Notes: generated by a model not told the origin, from the letters alone. 64,000 nt of DNA from Marasmius tenuissimus (GCA_029532415.1 JAQOTA010000050.1:310001-374000); one strand, 5' to 3'. Shown: positions 1 to 12,663, counted from the first letter of the stretch. A program made the numbers and translations.

Positions 1-1443
1 TCCGTCTGTAAGGAATGGTTAGAGTTGCAGGAGTGGATACGCGGGAATCAAACCCAACATCAGAAGGACAGCACTTGGGAAGAGTACGTTTGTCTTCTAT
101 GCCCCCCTTAGCGGATTACGCTGATCCCAGACATTCAGAATTGTTCAAAGGCTTCACAGAGAAGGATGGAGCAAAGGGGCCATCCAGCATTCTGGGCTCC
201 GACACGATCCCGTTATAGAGAAATACCTCTCAGCTCCCCTAAGCGAACGTGGTACGTGTAACGTCCCGGCAGCTGTAGCCCTACTGCATTCTAATGCTAA
301 AACCTTCGCAGGTTGGGGGTACATGAAGTCGAGGCTGACTTCGACCTTACAGAAGTCTAGTATTCAGCATCTATACCGGCTCAGGCAGACACGCTTTGGT
401 ATTCTCCTAGAGGCTTTGGAAAAGTGGCGACAAGCGAATACCTACGCCTTTCTCGTGCCACCGGTCTATACCGTTGCTATGTTGCCACCGTTCCGCGCTG
501 TAATAGAGGACCTTCCTCTCGACGCGCCCGAGGATGAGTCGATCTTCGAGGAGGCCCTCTCGAAGCTACCACAGATGTTGGAGGAATGGAATGCCGAGCG
601 TACCCAGGAAGTGCTACGTGCCTTGCAAAAACACCAACCAGAGGCCACCGAAGCAGACCTCCACAACTGCACCTCGCTCTTCAGATGCTCGAAATGCCGT
701 AGCCTAACATACGCGTACCCCGGGATCCTTGCGCATTCATGCTTTTCGCATGGGATACCAGAAGCGGACCAGCCCGACTGGTGGAAAGCCGGTCCCGATA
801 GACCGTCCTCTGGCTTGACGTTTAAGAGCACATGGGAGCGCATGTGGCGTATTGACTGGGATGATTCTGAGCCAGCCGAATCCAGCGGTATAGAGATCGA
901 CCAGGAGGGTGTGGAAGTGCTCAAGAACATTGCGGCGATGCATAGACTTGATTCCTCTACGATGACGATTGACGACATGTTCTTTCGGGGCCCGCAGGTG
1001 AAGTGCCTCACGAAGAAGTGTAAAAAGGACAAGGAAGTGCCGTGGTATGGAGCGGTAAATTCTCTGGAATCATCTTCGCTATTAGAATTCGTGACTAAGT
1101 AATCTCGTTGTAGGTTGAATTCCACCGGGACTGCAGGCTTCGTGCTATCGAGAAGGAACTGCTCAACGACGAGGATGAGTGGCGGAGGCAAAACGAGTTT
1201 ACGGGCCACGACGTGAAGCCGTGGTATCTGTGCAAACTGTGCCCGTGGAGATCCCGGTTCGAGCGTCTGGAGGACCATTTGGTGAAGGAGTACGTCTCGA
1301 CTGTCTCTCCTGCTTTTCTATTTGCTTATGGAGAGAACCCTAGTCATGATTTAGAAGAGGTCGAAAATATCACACGAGAGCATTGGGAGTACTCTCCATT
1401 GACGAACGTGACCCTCGGTTGGGAGGGTGATCCTTCGCATTAA
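1..1443 (+). CDS. F-box-family zinc-finger protein, 5' part outside window
   Basis: This is the C-terminal part of a gene whose F-box region would lie upstream of base 1. It aligns with the genes at 41340-43657 and 47732-50071. The main exon (about 312-1071) carries PPFRAVIEDLP, then a CSKC...HSC zinc-finger-like module. An intron follows (GTAAAT donor about 1072, TTGTAG acceptor about 1114). The last exons give a CKLC...H module and an NITREHWEYSPL tail after a GTACGT...CCCTAG intron (about 1294-1344), ending with TAA at 1441-1443. Inferred role: substrate adaptor of an SCF-type ubiquitin ligase, by analogy with its F-box paralogues. The joins upstream of base 312 do not keep frame with obvious splice sites. 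The 5' part is therefore either mis-spliced here or decayed. Confidence 0.6.
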
Positions 1444-1845
1444 TGACCTCAAACGCCGTTGCGACGTTGCGAACCTGGGTTTTCCTTGAACCAAGCATGG
1501 AATCAATCAACCATTGACCGTCATGGCCTATTTCTGTAGTTCCGTTGTCTTTTTGTGTAGCTGTGTAATGCTACACAATCTATGTGTATGTACTTGAACG
1601 ATTATAACTTCTTCTCAGGTTTTACTACGTCGCTGGTCCTGATTGCAGTTGTAGATAAGATTAGATCAAAGCCTTTTCGGCAACTACGCGAGCTGAATTA
1701 CAAAAAAGCGACTTTACCAGTCACCACCATCACAAGATCCTCGTGTACATTTTCTAATACTCTTTATTTCGTCGCCTTGCACTTATTTCCCACATCTTGC
1801 TTTTAGCCACTACGAGAACGATCCAGAGACTATAATCCAGGCACA
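1444..1845. other. Intergenic region
   Basis: This stretch holds the 3' flank of the truncated F-box-family gene and the promoter of the MYND gene. Pyrimidine-rich runs (CTTTATTTCGTCGCC, TTTCCCACATCTTG) lie just upstream of the ATG at 1846. No ORF here is supportable. Confidence 0.5.
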
Positions 1846-3957
1846 ATGTCGCAAGTGAGCGATGCTTTACGGGAAGAACTACCAATCCGCAACCTTCCCT
1901 ACTTCGCCAAGGCCCTATCTCGACTCCCGACAATCAGCAGCACGCTCGAACAAGTACGGAGAATCGGAAATCCTACCCATTCTATAGATATCTCCCATCC
2001 GGATACCAAAACTTTGAACGCTATCGAAGTCATCGGAGCTCTAGCGTGCCACATGCAAGCCAAGGGATCGCTGACGGCTGCGTTCGCACGGAGGCACTGG
2101 TCCACATTTTTTAGCCGATGGATCAAATTTCTCCTCGAAAAGTTCATCCTCGTCGAGCCTCAAAACAGCCCGAACACTCCTCAAGGGGTTGATGCCGTGG
2201 AACACATCTTGACTGGAGTCCCTATCTTCCTGTCTTTCCCTGAAGATGGGGCCGCTGATGAGATCATCGCCGTCGTCAGCGCGTCTCCGTATCTTCTACA
2301 TTTGGTTTCTCAGGTTTGGTGCAAGACCATCGATACGAGCCACCATACTTGGGGAACATGGACGATAGCATTGGGTATCGTCGTCGCAGGATCACATCCT
2401 CAATATACACCTCCACAGATTCGAGACCCCTCTACTCCTACTCTATACCGGGCGAAGCAGGGAAATCTAGGCGAGATTCTATCCCGACACATCTCTCACG
2501 AGGCTCAGCGGCTCCCAACGATGGATCTTCGCGATCTTGGCTATTTCAAGATGTTCATGATGGTAATCTGCCAGCCACGATGTTTCGACACAGAACACCC
2601 TACGATGCTACACAAAAATTTGCAGTATAGCGTTCCTGCTTACGTTGCGGTTCTGCGCGGTTTGCTGCACAAGCGGAAATCGCTACGGAATGCTAGTATC
2701 GATGGGAGGGAATGTACGGATGCCCAACAGATCGCGATGCCTATAATGATCTCCCTTAGCGAACCACGTATGCACGATCCATATCGTGTTCGCGAGATGT
2801 TGAAGGATGGATTAATAGAGGCGATCTTCAAAGCGTATCCGTGCTTCTTCTTGAACACGGCCGCAGCGGAGCCTACCGTGGGCGACCCGTTTGGCAATTG
2901 TGCTGTAGGGATAATCGAGCTCATTTCGAAGTATCTTGGCTACAGCTCCGTCCTTCGACAGTTCTTAAGGACCGTCAAGAAGATCACAGACGCACCCGGA
3001 GATTTAGAGGGTAAAGTCAGAGGGAAATCAAGCGCCATTTGGAGCTCCTGGGAAGGGGCGAAGGCGAAGGCGAACGGATTCTATCGTCTCTACCAGAATG
3101 TGAAAGAAACAGGCATGTGTAGCTCAGAGGAGGTATGAATGTCCACTTCGTTTGACTTGTGTCATGTTTGATGCTCATTTACCTTTAAAATATTTAGTGT
3201 CGCACACATCAGGTTCTGCCAGCTGAAGAACTCCGTCAGCTGCAATTCTCCCGCTGTGTGGGATGCTTGACTGCGGTTTATTGCTCGCGTGGCTGCCAGA
3301 AGGCTCACTGGATAACTGTGCATCGAGAACGATGCTCTCAAACAGCCAAGATACTTCAGGGTGAGTTGTTCTTACTTAATCATCATCGCTATCAATCTGA
3401 AAGGGCACCCAGACGGGATGGGCATCGTTGTCCCCTACCATGACTTCAAGTTGTGGCAGAAGTGGATTGACCTGTATATCTCCCGCAACGCCGAGTACAT
3501 TATGGCGGCGCATCGGAGATACATATCCTCCAACCGAACCAATCCCTACATTCAGAACGGATCGAAGAATCCAATTCTCATTCTGGATTTCGATCAGCCA
3601 CGCATCCCCGCTCCTGTGGACTGTGTAGAGTGGACTGACCCAGTAACGCTACTGACGAGGAAACGGGAACAGTATGGGTTGACGAACACGGGCCAGGTCG
3701 AACGCTATAACCAAAAATGGGCTGAACCAACAGTCAACGAACGCAATGTTCTGGTAATGGCAATCTTTTCTCGGAATGACAAATTCCCGTTCCCTTGCCA
3801 GGCTTTGGTGGAGTTCCCTCTAAGAAATAGGGAGGTGAAGTCGATTGAAGTCGATGGAATTAGACATGGTAGAGTCGGCAGGGCAGAAACGCAGTATGAG
3901 GTCTTTGAGCGAGATATCTTGAATCCGCGGCCTCTCGGATCTCCGATGTACATCTAA
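1846..3957 (+). CDS. MYND zinc-finger protein
   Basis: Three exons are visible: 1846-3132, 3198-3360 and 3404-3957, with introns GTATGA...TTTAG and GTGAGT...AAAG. The first about 430 residues have no domain I recognise and look helical. The MYND finger spans the first intron: CSSEEC before and across it, then RCVGCLTAVYCSRGCQ and HW...H....C, which gives the usual C-x4-C / C-x2-C / C-x3-C / H-x-C ligand set. The C-terminal about 190 residues start HPDGMGIVVPYHDF and are unknown. MYND fingers usually bind proline-rich partners. This layout, with a long N-terminus and a late MYND finger, is common in Agaricomycete families of unknown function. The start is the first ATG of the long frame. Gene call secure, role unknown. 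Confidence 0.88.
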
Positions 3958-4265
3958 AGTCCGGATATTCGGAAGATCATTGTACGATATCATCGTTCGA
4001 TCAGATTGCTGTAACTTTGCTGTAACTTCGACTGCTTGCCACTGAAAGATGGGGCCAAGTATAAGTATGACTCAGATCTCGAAGAAAGCGCGGTATACAC
4101 TGGATCTAGATATTACAGTGATGTTGGTATATAAGCTAGAGAAGAGGTACGTAGTATATATAGTGATGGCAGGACAAGAGCAAAAATTGAAGGAATGCAT
4201 ATAACTATCATCGACATCCAACTCGAAGTAGACATGAGTTCCCGAGTTCCTGGTGGCCATATCGC
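3958..4265. other. Convergent 3' flanks
   Basis: This stretch lies between the ends of the MYND gene (+) and the MARVEL-like gene (-). It is rich in TATA/GATAT tracts, including an alternating GTATATATAG stretch near 4153. No gene is seen. Confidence 0.4.
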
Positions 4266-5009
4266 TCAAACGGAGGGCTTGGGTGGTGGTGGTGGCCCTG
4301 CAGCCCTGCTCGACGACCTTCCATGCAAAGTCGTAGTCAGCCCGCCATGTTCCCAGCTAACTCGTGAGCTGACGGCGATAATAGCAGTAAGGGTAATCCA
4401 GCCAAGCCAAGCAAAAGCAAGTAACGCAGAGAGAACTCTACAAGGTTCGAATTGTTGACACCATTCGAGGCCGCCCCAGATGCTAGACGCAGCCGCAGCG
4501 CCGCCAAGCCAAAGCAACCACAAAATCATGAGTGCGATGAGCTCAGCTCGATAGGTCCGGATGTAAGGATTCAGTGTGTCTCTGAAGTAGAGATACAGCC
4601 TATCAGTCGAGTGCGATATTAGTGTCAATGATTCGAGAGTGAAAAAGGGGGACTTGCATGAAGCCAGACCACAACATTGCAAGGAGCGTTGTCACCAGCA
4701 ATTCGACAACTGCCGGGTCTGTTAGATTGGCCCAGCCAGGCGACGTCAGTTCCGCGACTTCACGAAGCTGGAGAATCGCTCACCATAGAAGTCAATACCA
4801 CGATTCAACGGGTCTCCAAGTGGCAAATTCGTCGTATAGTTGATCCTAGCTGCACATAATGCGAAGAGTATGAAAGAGAAGAGAAGCTGCAATCAAGAGG
4901 AGCGTCTTTCAGCATTTTTTTGAAACAAAGAAACGGGAAGAAGTGAAATATATCTCACCAGGACGATATACAACCAGGATCGAAGGCTAATCAGGTCGAT
5001 TCTATCCAT
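4266..5009 (-). CDS. MARVEL-like four-TM membrane protein
   Basis: Four exons join in frame into a 182-residue protein: 4959-5009, 4784-4886, 4658-4718 and 4266-4599. Four hydrophobic segments are visible: LLLFSFILFALCAAR, VVELLVTTLLAMLWSGFM, LIALMILWLLWLGGAAAAS and VLSALLAFAWLGWITLTAIIA. The third segment, with its WLLWLGGAAAA pattern, resembles fungal MARVEL-domain proteins, which sit in membrane microdomains. A cytosolic tail ends in a polyproline run. The paralogue at 31289-32087 shares the fold and intron positions. The intron between exons 3 and 4 starts GCAAGT rather than GT; the paralogue has GTGAGT at the same place. Family assignment is by pattern, not by search. Confidence 0.75.
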
Positions 5010-5329
5010 GATTCTATCCTTCGTCGCCCGCCTTCGTCGAACAAATTATGGTGGTCGTGATCAGAGAGCAAGAAATATCGACTCCAATGCACATTCGTGC
5101 CTCACAAAGGCCATGACGACAACGGTAACCACGCGATAATCCGATTATTCTCCATGAATGACCTTGGTGCCCACGTATCTCAGGAACATCTTTCAACTGC
5201 ACCCGACGCAACAGTGGTCACCAAGGTCGCAGTCGGACCGGCCCAGGTCTCTATTCCTTCAGTGAGTAAGATAGTCTCGTTTCTAGCGCACTAAGTAGCG
5301 GAAACGGGAGAATGATGAAGATGATATAT

Positions 5330-5770
5330 ACGAGTTGGGGACGAGTGTTATACAGGGTTTTGCATAATTCTTCGGAGGTCGACTGCTGATACTCTTTATT
5401 TGTTTGGCTCGCAATTCAGTTAACTCAATTAGAACCCTGAGGGGCTCCGGGGGAGATCTGTGGGCAGAAACAGCGCGAAGCTCAGGTTTTTGCCACTTCC
5501 AAGCTGTGATTCGTGTTCATAAGCAAAGCAATATGGCCCTGGTCAAGTTCTGGAGCGAGGGTTAGTCGAAGCGCGGTCCAATGCCGCACCCCGCGAAATG
5601 CGCTCAACATTCGCGTTGGGCGTCTATCGTTGCTGTTTCTCGTCGCCAGGCCCCGAAATTTCGTCAGGGATTGATTTTTCAATTGAGTTTTGAGCCAAAC
5701 AAACAGGGATTTCTGGAGAGTGACCTCCGAAGAATTATGCAAAACCCTGTATTCGAGTCAACCAACTCGT
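5330..5770. mobile_element. MITE-like element with imperfect terminal inverted repeats
   Basis: The left end (starting ACGAGTTGG at 5330) recurs inverted at the right end (CCAACTCGT ending 5770). A perfect 30-bp block, TACAGGGTTTTG...CGGAGGTC, lies at 5351-5380 and inverted at 5722-5751. A further block, TGTTTGGCTC at 5401-5410, is inverted at 5692-5701. The similarity covers roughly the outer 100 bp of each end. There is no coding potential. It looks like a non-autonomous DNA transposon. No clear target-site duplication is seen, so the exact ends may be off by a few bases. Confidence 0.65.
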
Positions 5771-6443
5771 GCTTTATCTGAATTGTGGGCTTTGCCGGAG
5801 GCGGGCACGGGCCGGGAAAATGTGCGCATGATTTGCACGTGATCCGACGCGTCGCGAAAGGACGCCAAACACGGCCTGGGCCAACCTGAGCGCTCGGGGC
5901 ACCAAACAAACGGGCTGAGGGGAAGATGGACGCAGGAGCCAACAGGCGAGACGGACTGACGCGTCATGCTCATGATGACAGGTCATGGATAATCTAAAGA
6001 TAAGATAAGTGCGCTATCTCACTCGCAATCTTATCCTACGATTGTAGGCTCGTGCCTCGCCTCAAATCTCGGAGCTGAGGAGCTCCTCAAGTTGTCCTCA
6101 AGTTGCAGTCTGGCATGCTGCAGACCACATAACTATAACGATTTAGGCCGCGGTGATAGCTTGAATCAATAGTCCAGAGACTCCATCGAAATCTACGGGT
6201 TGGTGGCGGTTCGAGAGAAAGGCAGGTAAGTAGTCGAATCAAAGACGTGTCATGTGTATCTATGGTCGGACCACGTGATCAGACGCGTCTTGTTACGCGA
6301 CTCAGACTCTGACGAAGAGGACATTGCAATGCCGTAGCTGTCTCGATAGCATATCGACTAGGTATTAATTCCGTGGTAAAAACCCATAAAGTCAAAGATA
6401 TGAGAACAGGAGAAGAGGAGTCAAAAGAAACGATATTGTGTTT
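5771..6443. other. Intergenic region
   Basis: This stretch lies between the MITE-like element and the 3' end of the first pseudokinase-Arm gene. It contains GATAAGATAAG repeats near 5999 and GGAGCTGAGGAGCTCC near 6070. No gene is supported. Confidence 0.4.
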
Positions 6444-9400
6444 TCATTCTTCAGGCACTCCGACCTCAAGCGGGCAGGGAGGGTAGAAATCTGGACACCC
6501 TCCACTCCAGTTATGTGCCATTGCCGTTTTGGCTGTTGCTACAAAGCGATATCGCCCATCAGCAGGAGCTTCTCGTCAGCCGTAGCGAAATCAGTGCTTA
6601 CCAGCGTTTCGTGAAAATAAATTTCCCGTAATGCTCGTTATTGCCAGTGTACATGCCTTGTTGACCTCTGGACTTCCATTCGTTGAGACCGTCCTGAGTA
6701 TATCAATGCCTCCGGCGTTCACAATTTCTTTCCGAATCGCAGCTCCTCCCACATCACCAAGCAGACTCACAGCCAACGCCAACTCCACATGTACATCGAA
6801 GCAATATTCTTCTGCTGCTGCTCTGAGAGCAGCGAGTAAGGAGTCCACAGCTCCGGCTTCGACCAGCGCTTTCCTTGTCGTCCCACCCCACTCAGCACAG
6901 CTAAACCTCTGTATTGCGAATCCAAATGAACCCAGTGGGTAGACGGCTTCAGGAGGTAAAACCGTCGGAAGGCGAGCGAGACCTTTGGCGATATCAGCAT
7001 CGAGGAGAATTTTGGCCATGTCGCTACTGTTTGGTCTCATCAAGCACCCTACGGCTCTTGCACTCCAATGAAGCACGCTTGGTTCCGTGGAATTTCTGAG
7101 GTGATAGGCGAGAAGGTCGACACATCCAGCCTTGGCGAGGGCTTTGGCTTGCTTGATTGATCGAGCCATTCTCGCCATAGCGTAGAGACTACAGGATAGA
7201 GCATCGGAGCTCAGAACGTGGGCCTGCGTCGCGAGTCGAAGGTGAGTTGCTATGGCCGGAATAAAACCCATCGAGGCCATATACTCCGCCAGTCCGTCAG
7301 ACTGGATCAGTGTACCCATGCAGTACATTGATAGATTCGGGACGAGGGTATCGAGTTTCGACATCGTGCGAAGAAGTAAGGAGACCAAATCAAGCTTGAT
7401 GAGTGCTTGTGCGACTTCGGGGGTCCTGCAAATCCGGTTTAAACACCAAATAGCAAGCGCCTCGATCTCGTCCGTAGGCGATGAGCGAGCCAATTCGATC
7501 AGAATCACGGCTGTACCGGTTCGATATATCGTGTTTGCGCTGATGGAATCATGTCTGCAAGCATAAGATCAAAATGGACCCTTTGATCAAGGCAAAGCTG
7601 TGATCAGAACGTACGCAAGGGAGCCCAAAGTGATCAAAACCAACTCCACTCCATAATCATCCGCCGCTCTTGTCCTGAGTAAGTGTATCAAAAGGGGTAC
7701 AGCACCCGAATTGACAAGTTTGAACGCCTCCTTGTCGGACTCCAGAGCGCCTTCGTAGATTTTGATCAAATAACCGTCGACGGTTTCCCTTTTTCTCCCT
7801 TCTTTAACTTCTGCGTGGAGAGCCTGTACGAGAAGAAGGGAGCTGGGTCGGCCTACAAGTCGCGTAAGAATAACAGCTGTGTGTGTCACATAGATGGAAC
7901 GACCTACCACTCGAAGAGGTCTTGATACTCGGCTGGCTTTTCGACCTCCCAGATACATGTGATGGTGCTATAGACATCTCGTCCAAAGTCTCGAGGTCTG
8001 ACATCCCAGCCGAAGGCAAGGAGTAATTGTGAACATAGTGCCTATGGACTGGCGTTGAAGCCTGCGGCGAACCGAAGCCCCGTTGAGACTCCTCCCACAC
8101 CCGGGTGGACTCAAACCTTGAAACCGCTGGAAGCCCGCGAACGAGGTCACTCTCAATGTTCGAGAAACTACTTGCCGTTCGTGGAGGCGTGTAATACCGA
8201 GTCGGTGTGCTCTCATCGCTCGAATCCACTGAGAATTGTTGACGAAGTGCGGGTGCTGAGTGTGGGATTGGGATTGGAATTGGGCGATGGATCGAGGGTT
8301 GCCGGGAAGATCCTGCAAGTGGCAAGGTTACGATCGGCATCTTGATCGATGAAGAAAAAACTACTCACTAAGAGCGGGAGGCGGTGATAATATCGTGGTC
8401 TTCGGCGCGATTACGAGTGGTTCCACTGACGTTTGAGGCGTAATTGGGGAGCGTCGCTTCCCTCGGCTGCTCGAAGATGTGGCTGCGGATGACGACGAGG
8501 CCGAGCTTGACATTGTGCGTGTATGTATGAGAGCGTTCCGTAATGCAGTGGAAGACTGGATGCCCATTTCCTCCTGCAAAGCATCGAAGTCCACTTCGCT
8601 AGGGGGGTTAGGCTCGCTGGTGACTGTGGCGTAATTATGGTACCGTGGTGAGGGTTGGGGCTCTTCGACCTCGGGAGGTGCCGAGTCATCGTATGCGGGA
8701 GGTCCGGAGACGTACGATCCCACAGAAGCCGGTTGAGCCTGACGGCGATTGGGTCGTGGAGGGCCATCCATCCTGTCAAAATCCTCTGGATTAGGCGTGT
8801 TTCTCTCGTCTGTTTGAACCGAATTAGTGTTCAGCCGGAATGGTTGGTCGACCAGTTCGTGCGTGCTTACCTTCTCCCTGATAAGCATCGTCATCAAAGT
8901 CTTGCCACATCTCTAGAATGATTTCGAAGCTTGGTCGGAGACGAGGCTCTCTTGTCCATGCTTCCTCTATGATACTCCAGACTCTGTCAGTGAGTCCGTT
9001 TCTCTGCCCGGTTTCCGTATCGGGACGGTCGGGACGAGCGCCTTCCAGTACAACCAAACGGTAGATTCTCTTCTCTGATAGAACACCCCAAGGTAATGCC
9101 GACGAAAATAGCTGCGAGAAAATGGAGTTTTAGCATGGGAGCAGACCAAAGAACCAAGGCACTCGTGAGGATTCCTACCTCATAAGCACACATAGCGAAA
9201 GCAAACACGTCGGATGATTTGGAGGTCACCTGAAGATAGAGTTTAGTACAGGGGTCTAGCCTCTGAGCAATTGAGTTTATGACGCACCCCTTTCCATGCC
9301 TCTGGACTATAATACCTATGTGTATCGGGATTTCGACTAGCTTGAAGCTTAAGCATATCATAGTCGGATACGCAGGCACGGCCGCTAGAGGTTATAAGTA

Positions 9401-10006
9401 TGTTGGAAGGAATCAGGGATCCATGCACAATGCCGTTCTAGATGAAGTAGATGAGCAAGATCTCGGTTGCAATAGCCGTGATACAGTACCGTATGAAGAT
9501 ATTGCATCCCTAGAGCAACATCAAGAATCTATTTAAACATCGGTGAGAATAAACTGACACGGGGGATGTTTACTACATACCAATCGGGAGCGGTCAAGAC
9601 TATCGCGTTCAGCAGTCCACTGTGCAATATTGCCGTTCTCGTGGTAGGGTATAACAAGGAAGGAGTGGTCGTCAGAGCCTGACGATATTCCGTAGACAGT
9701 TAAGACGTTAGGATGTTTGAGATCGCTCCATGCTGTTGAGCACTGTTGTAAGAGCTGGGAAAAGATGAGTTTTGAAACACTGCCATTGACCGTTCCTTCA
9801 CTCACGTCTGGGCGACATTCAGGAAGCAGCCTCTTTATAAGAACCCTCCTTCCGTCCCATGTTCCTTTTGTCATATAGGTCGTTCCTCGAGGAGCATCAT
9901 GCAAAGATGAGCCAGGTCGCGAGTCAAGGAGTATGTCCTCCATGTGCATCGTGCGCGGTAGTCGAGATCGCACAGATGTACCGTGGCCGTGATATTTGGA
10001 GGTCAT
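6444..10006 (-). CDS. Pseudokinase-Armadillo fusion protein (copy 1)
   Basis: This is a multi-exon gene. Its start, MTSKYHGHG at 10006, aligns residue for residue with the start of the copy at 37594. The N-terminal half is a TKL-like kinase fold: GTWDGRRVLIKRLL keeps the beta-3 Lys. The catalytic loop reads VHGSLIPSNILI in place of HRDLKxxN, the metal-binding motif reads SDYDM in place of DFG, and SPEAWKG follows. A catalytically dead kinase is therefore likely. A kinase C-lobe block (SIIEEAWTREPRLRPSFEII) comes next, then a Ser/Pro-rich linker (about 8900-7930). The C-terminal half has Armadillo-type helical repeats (GAVPLLIHLLRTRAADDYG, AIWCLNRICRTPEVAQ). A last exon gives AMAHNWSGGCPDFYPPCPL and a short tail ending with TGA at 6444. 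Probable role: scaffold or signalling regulator (inference). Confidence 0.82.
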
Positions 10007-11030
10007 GGCGATATTTGAGAGAAAAGACCACAAGACCCGAAGCCCCAACAGACATCGCCCCAGCACAACTTGATATCGCTACCGTGGGGGCACAATCTAA
10101 CCCGATGAGAAGGTTGACGGCAGCACCAGATATAGATACAAATCTGCGAGTCCATCAATAGTCTGTGTCTCAAGACCAGGTTGTCTCTTCGCCTTCCATT
10201 CCCAATCGATCCAGCCGGCATCTGAACTCCTAGGTCAGCGGTATGGTAGCCATTCCCAGAATTCTACTGTAATGTGCATAGGGCAACATCGATTTGAGTG
10301 GTCCAAAGGTACAATCGAGGCTCTTGTCCACTGCTGAAGCTAGTCTAAAGCCGTTTAGTACTAGGTGCGTATCATTGACAAAATCAGTTGACTGTTGATA
10401 CGTGATGCTGAGAACGAGATGTAGGGTAGAACACATATGTATGATTTTGATGAATCCTTGATGGGGAGGTGCGCATATTTTGGCACATATGAAAGAGGCG
10501 TTTGGAAGGTCAACATTGCAACTCGCTCGATTCTGGAATGAGATGCTCTTGGCCGTGTTTGAGGTCAAGACAAAGAACTTTCGATTACGGCACTCTGCAA
10601 AAGACTCAGCGGGCCGAAACAAGCCCGTGACTATGGGCGCTTCCGGGCGCTTTGGCTTTGGCTCCCGACCACCACCATTGCCGGCGAGTTAGAGACCTTC
10701 TAGTCTTGTTCAGAGCGATACCGACACGAAGGTCTGCGGAAAATTGCCGCCAATCCTGGAAATGGGTTGCTCGGACCTCGCTTTTTTACCGCTCCGAGCT
10801 CCCAAGCCCACCCAGTATCACTCAATATAAATGGGGTGTTCCTGGGGTGATATCGGCGCTTGACTATTGAATACTCGAAACAGTGAAGTTTCCATGCCTG
10901 ACGGTGAATGGGAGCGTCGTACCCGGGGCGCCTCCTAAGTATATATGAAGCAGTTCATATATTCCTGGACGTCGGATCCACAGGACCGTCATAGCCCCCA
11001 CTCCTTCTTCTCCCCACCTCCACCTTCGCG
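10007..11030. promoter_or_regulatory. Divergent intergenic region, pseudokinase-Arm / DUF2306
   Basis: About 1 kb separates the two divergent start codons. A TATA-like AATATAAATGGGG lies near 10824 and AGTATATATGAAG near 10937, about 90 bp upstream of the DUF2306 start. Short ORFs here show no protein-like features. A shared bidirectional promoter is possible but not shown. Confidence 0.4.
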
Positions 11031-12663
11031 ATGGACCAGCCGCTTCGCTCTCCTCATTTCAGTACTTTCAGTGGTGTTGGGGACGCTGACGAGAAGGCAA
11101 CACAACGAAGCTCATACGTCCTGCGTACACCGTCTCATAGGAATACCCGGTTCAGTTCAATGAGCAATGGCCTCCCAAGCCCTCAGCAACCTTTCATTCG
11201 AGAATCTTATTCAGAACCACCTCCTGCGACGACCTATCGCACAGAAATACCAAAGTCAAACCCCGTTGTATCTACCTATCTGTCGCTCGGTTGGATGTTT
11301 GGTTTTCGAGAGAAATGGAGTCTCTTGTTGTGTGCGTCGTCCAAATCGTTTGATGACCACTGAATCTGAAGGGCTGACGTTTGTTCTGCAGTTTTTATCT
11401 TCCCGGGAGCTCTTCTTGGATTTTGTCTCGCCCGGAGTATGCTCATGGATGCGGGCCAAAAGATGCGTTCGATGACCGTGGCTGGTACGTAGAGTTCTCT
11501 TACCAATCTACACCCACTCAAGTCATATTTCAGGTGAATTTTTCTGGTTCGAAATGCCTCTATACAAGTACAACTATATCATACACATCTGGACGAGTAT
11601 CAGTGAGTTATCCGTTCCTCCGCACTTTGGTGACAACTGACCATTTTCTCCGAAGTTGGAGGGATTTTCTCCGGGGCTCAGTTTGTTCCGGCTATTCGAA
11701 GGGTAAGTCCCGCTATATCATCATCATCCGGTCCAGGCTCTAATGCTGATTGTGGCGCGCTGTCTTTTGGGGTTGACCAATCGTAGAATTATGTTCTCCT
11801 TCACCGCATTAACGGTAAGTCCATGATTCACCCAATCTGATCTTCATTTCCCGCTGAAGTTTCCGCGGCTCGTTAGGCTACTTTGTCATCCTGAGCGTCT
11901 TCATCTCGAATGTGTGCGGTGCCATTGTGACCAGGAGATCATTCGGTGGTGAGCTCAACAGCCAGGCGGTCTACTACATTACGGCCATCATGTCGAATTT
12001 ATCGCTCGTGTGGGCGATCATGAACGTCAAGAGAAACACCAGGACGCACAGGAAGTGGATGATACGTATGTTGGAGCCTTTCCCGACTATCTTTGGTTAT
12101 TCATTCTAACCTTGTGGTCATTAGGCGGTGTCGTTTACTTCTCTGTCGTCATTAGCGCTCGAATCATTGGCCAAGCTGCTCACGCGATCGTCACAGATAT
12201 AGGAAGCTACTACTCTGTGAGTATCTTGTCCGAAGATCGCACGTACCAGGAACGCTGAACATCCCTTTCTGATCAGATTTGGCGGTGCGACGAAATCCTA
12301 TTCGTTCTCCAAGATCTTGGAACCCTCTTGCAAAGATTCCCTCAATGCTCAGATTCCCCCGACTTCCTTTCCAACCCGACATTGTACACCGCTGTTCATG
12401 CCTCAGATAACGAGGGCAAACTTGGATCAGCTTCTGTCTCTCGGGCAACTCAGGGCATGATATTGTGGATAGCGACCCTGATACATGTTGTTGGCGTCGA
12501 AATTTACGTATGTCTTTACTCTTGGTTTAATCATCCTGACAGAAACGCTGACGCCCGCAACCAGCTCCGATGGACAGAGGAGGCGAACTCGAAACGACAT
12601 GGCTACGCACTCGAGCACAAGGACTTTGACCCTGATAGGGATTTGTACAGTGTCCACTACTAG
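11031..12663 (+). CDS. DUF2306-family membrane protein (copy 1)
   Basis: This is a multi-exon gene starting MDQPLRSPHF, with a Ser/Pro-rich cytosolic N-terminus and several hydrophobic helices. Family marks are seen once introns are removed: NYVLLHRINGYFVIL (the intron near 11816-11876 falls inside the RING codon run), AIVTRRSFGGEL, and THRKWMIR. Paired conserved His/Arg motifs of this kind (HRINGY, HRKWM) typify DUF2306, a predicted integral membrane family of unknown activity. The C-terminal exon encodes LRWTEEANSKRHGYALEHKD and ends with TAG at 12661-12663. The paralogue at 32564-34184 has the same exon layout and the same final EIY|LR splice. It is divergent from the pseudokinase-Arm gene upstream and convergent with the next one. 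Confidence 0.82.

Noticed and set aside
466..1278. 270-codon minus-strand ORF
   Set aside because: It is antisense to the conserved zinc-finger exons at the left edge. The plus strand has the family match and splice sites.
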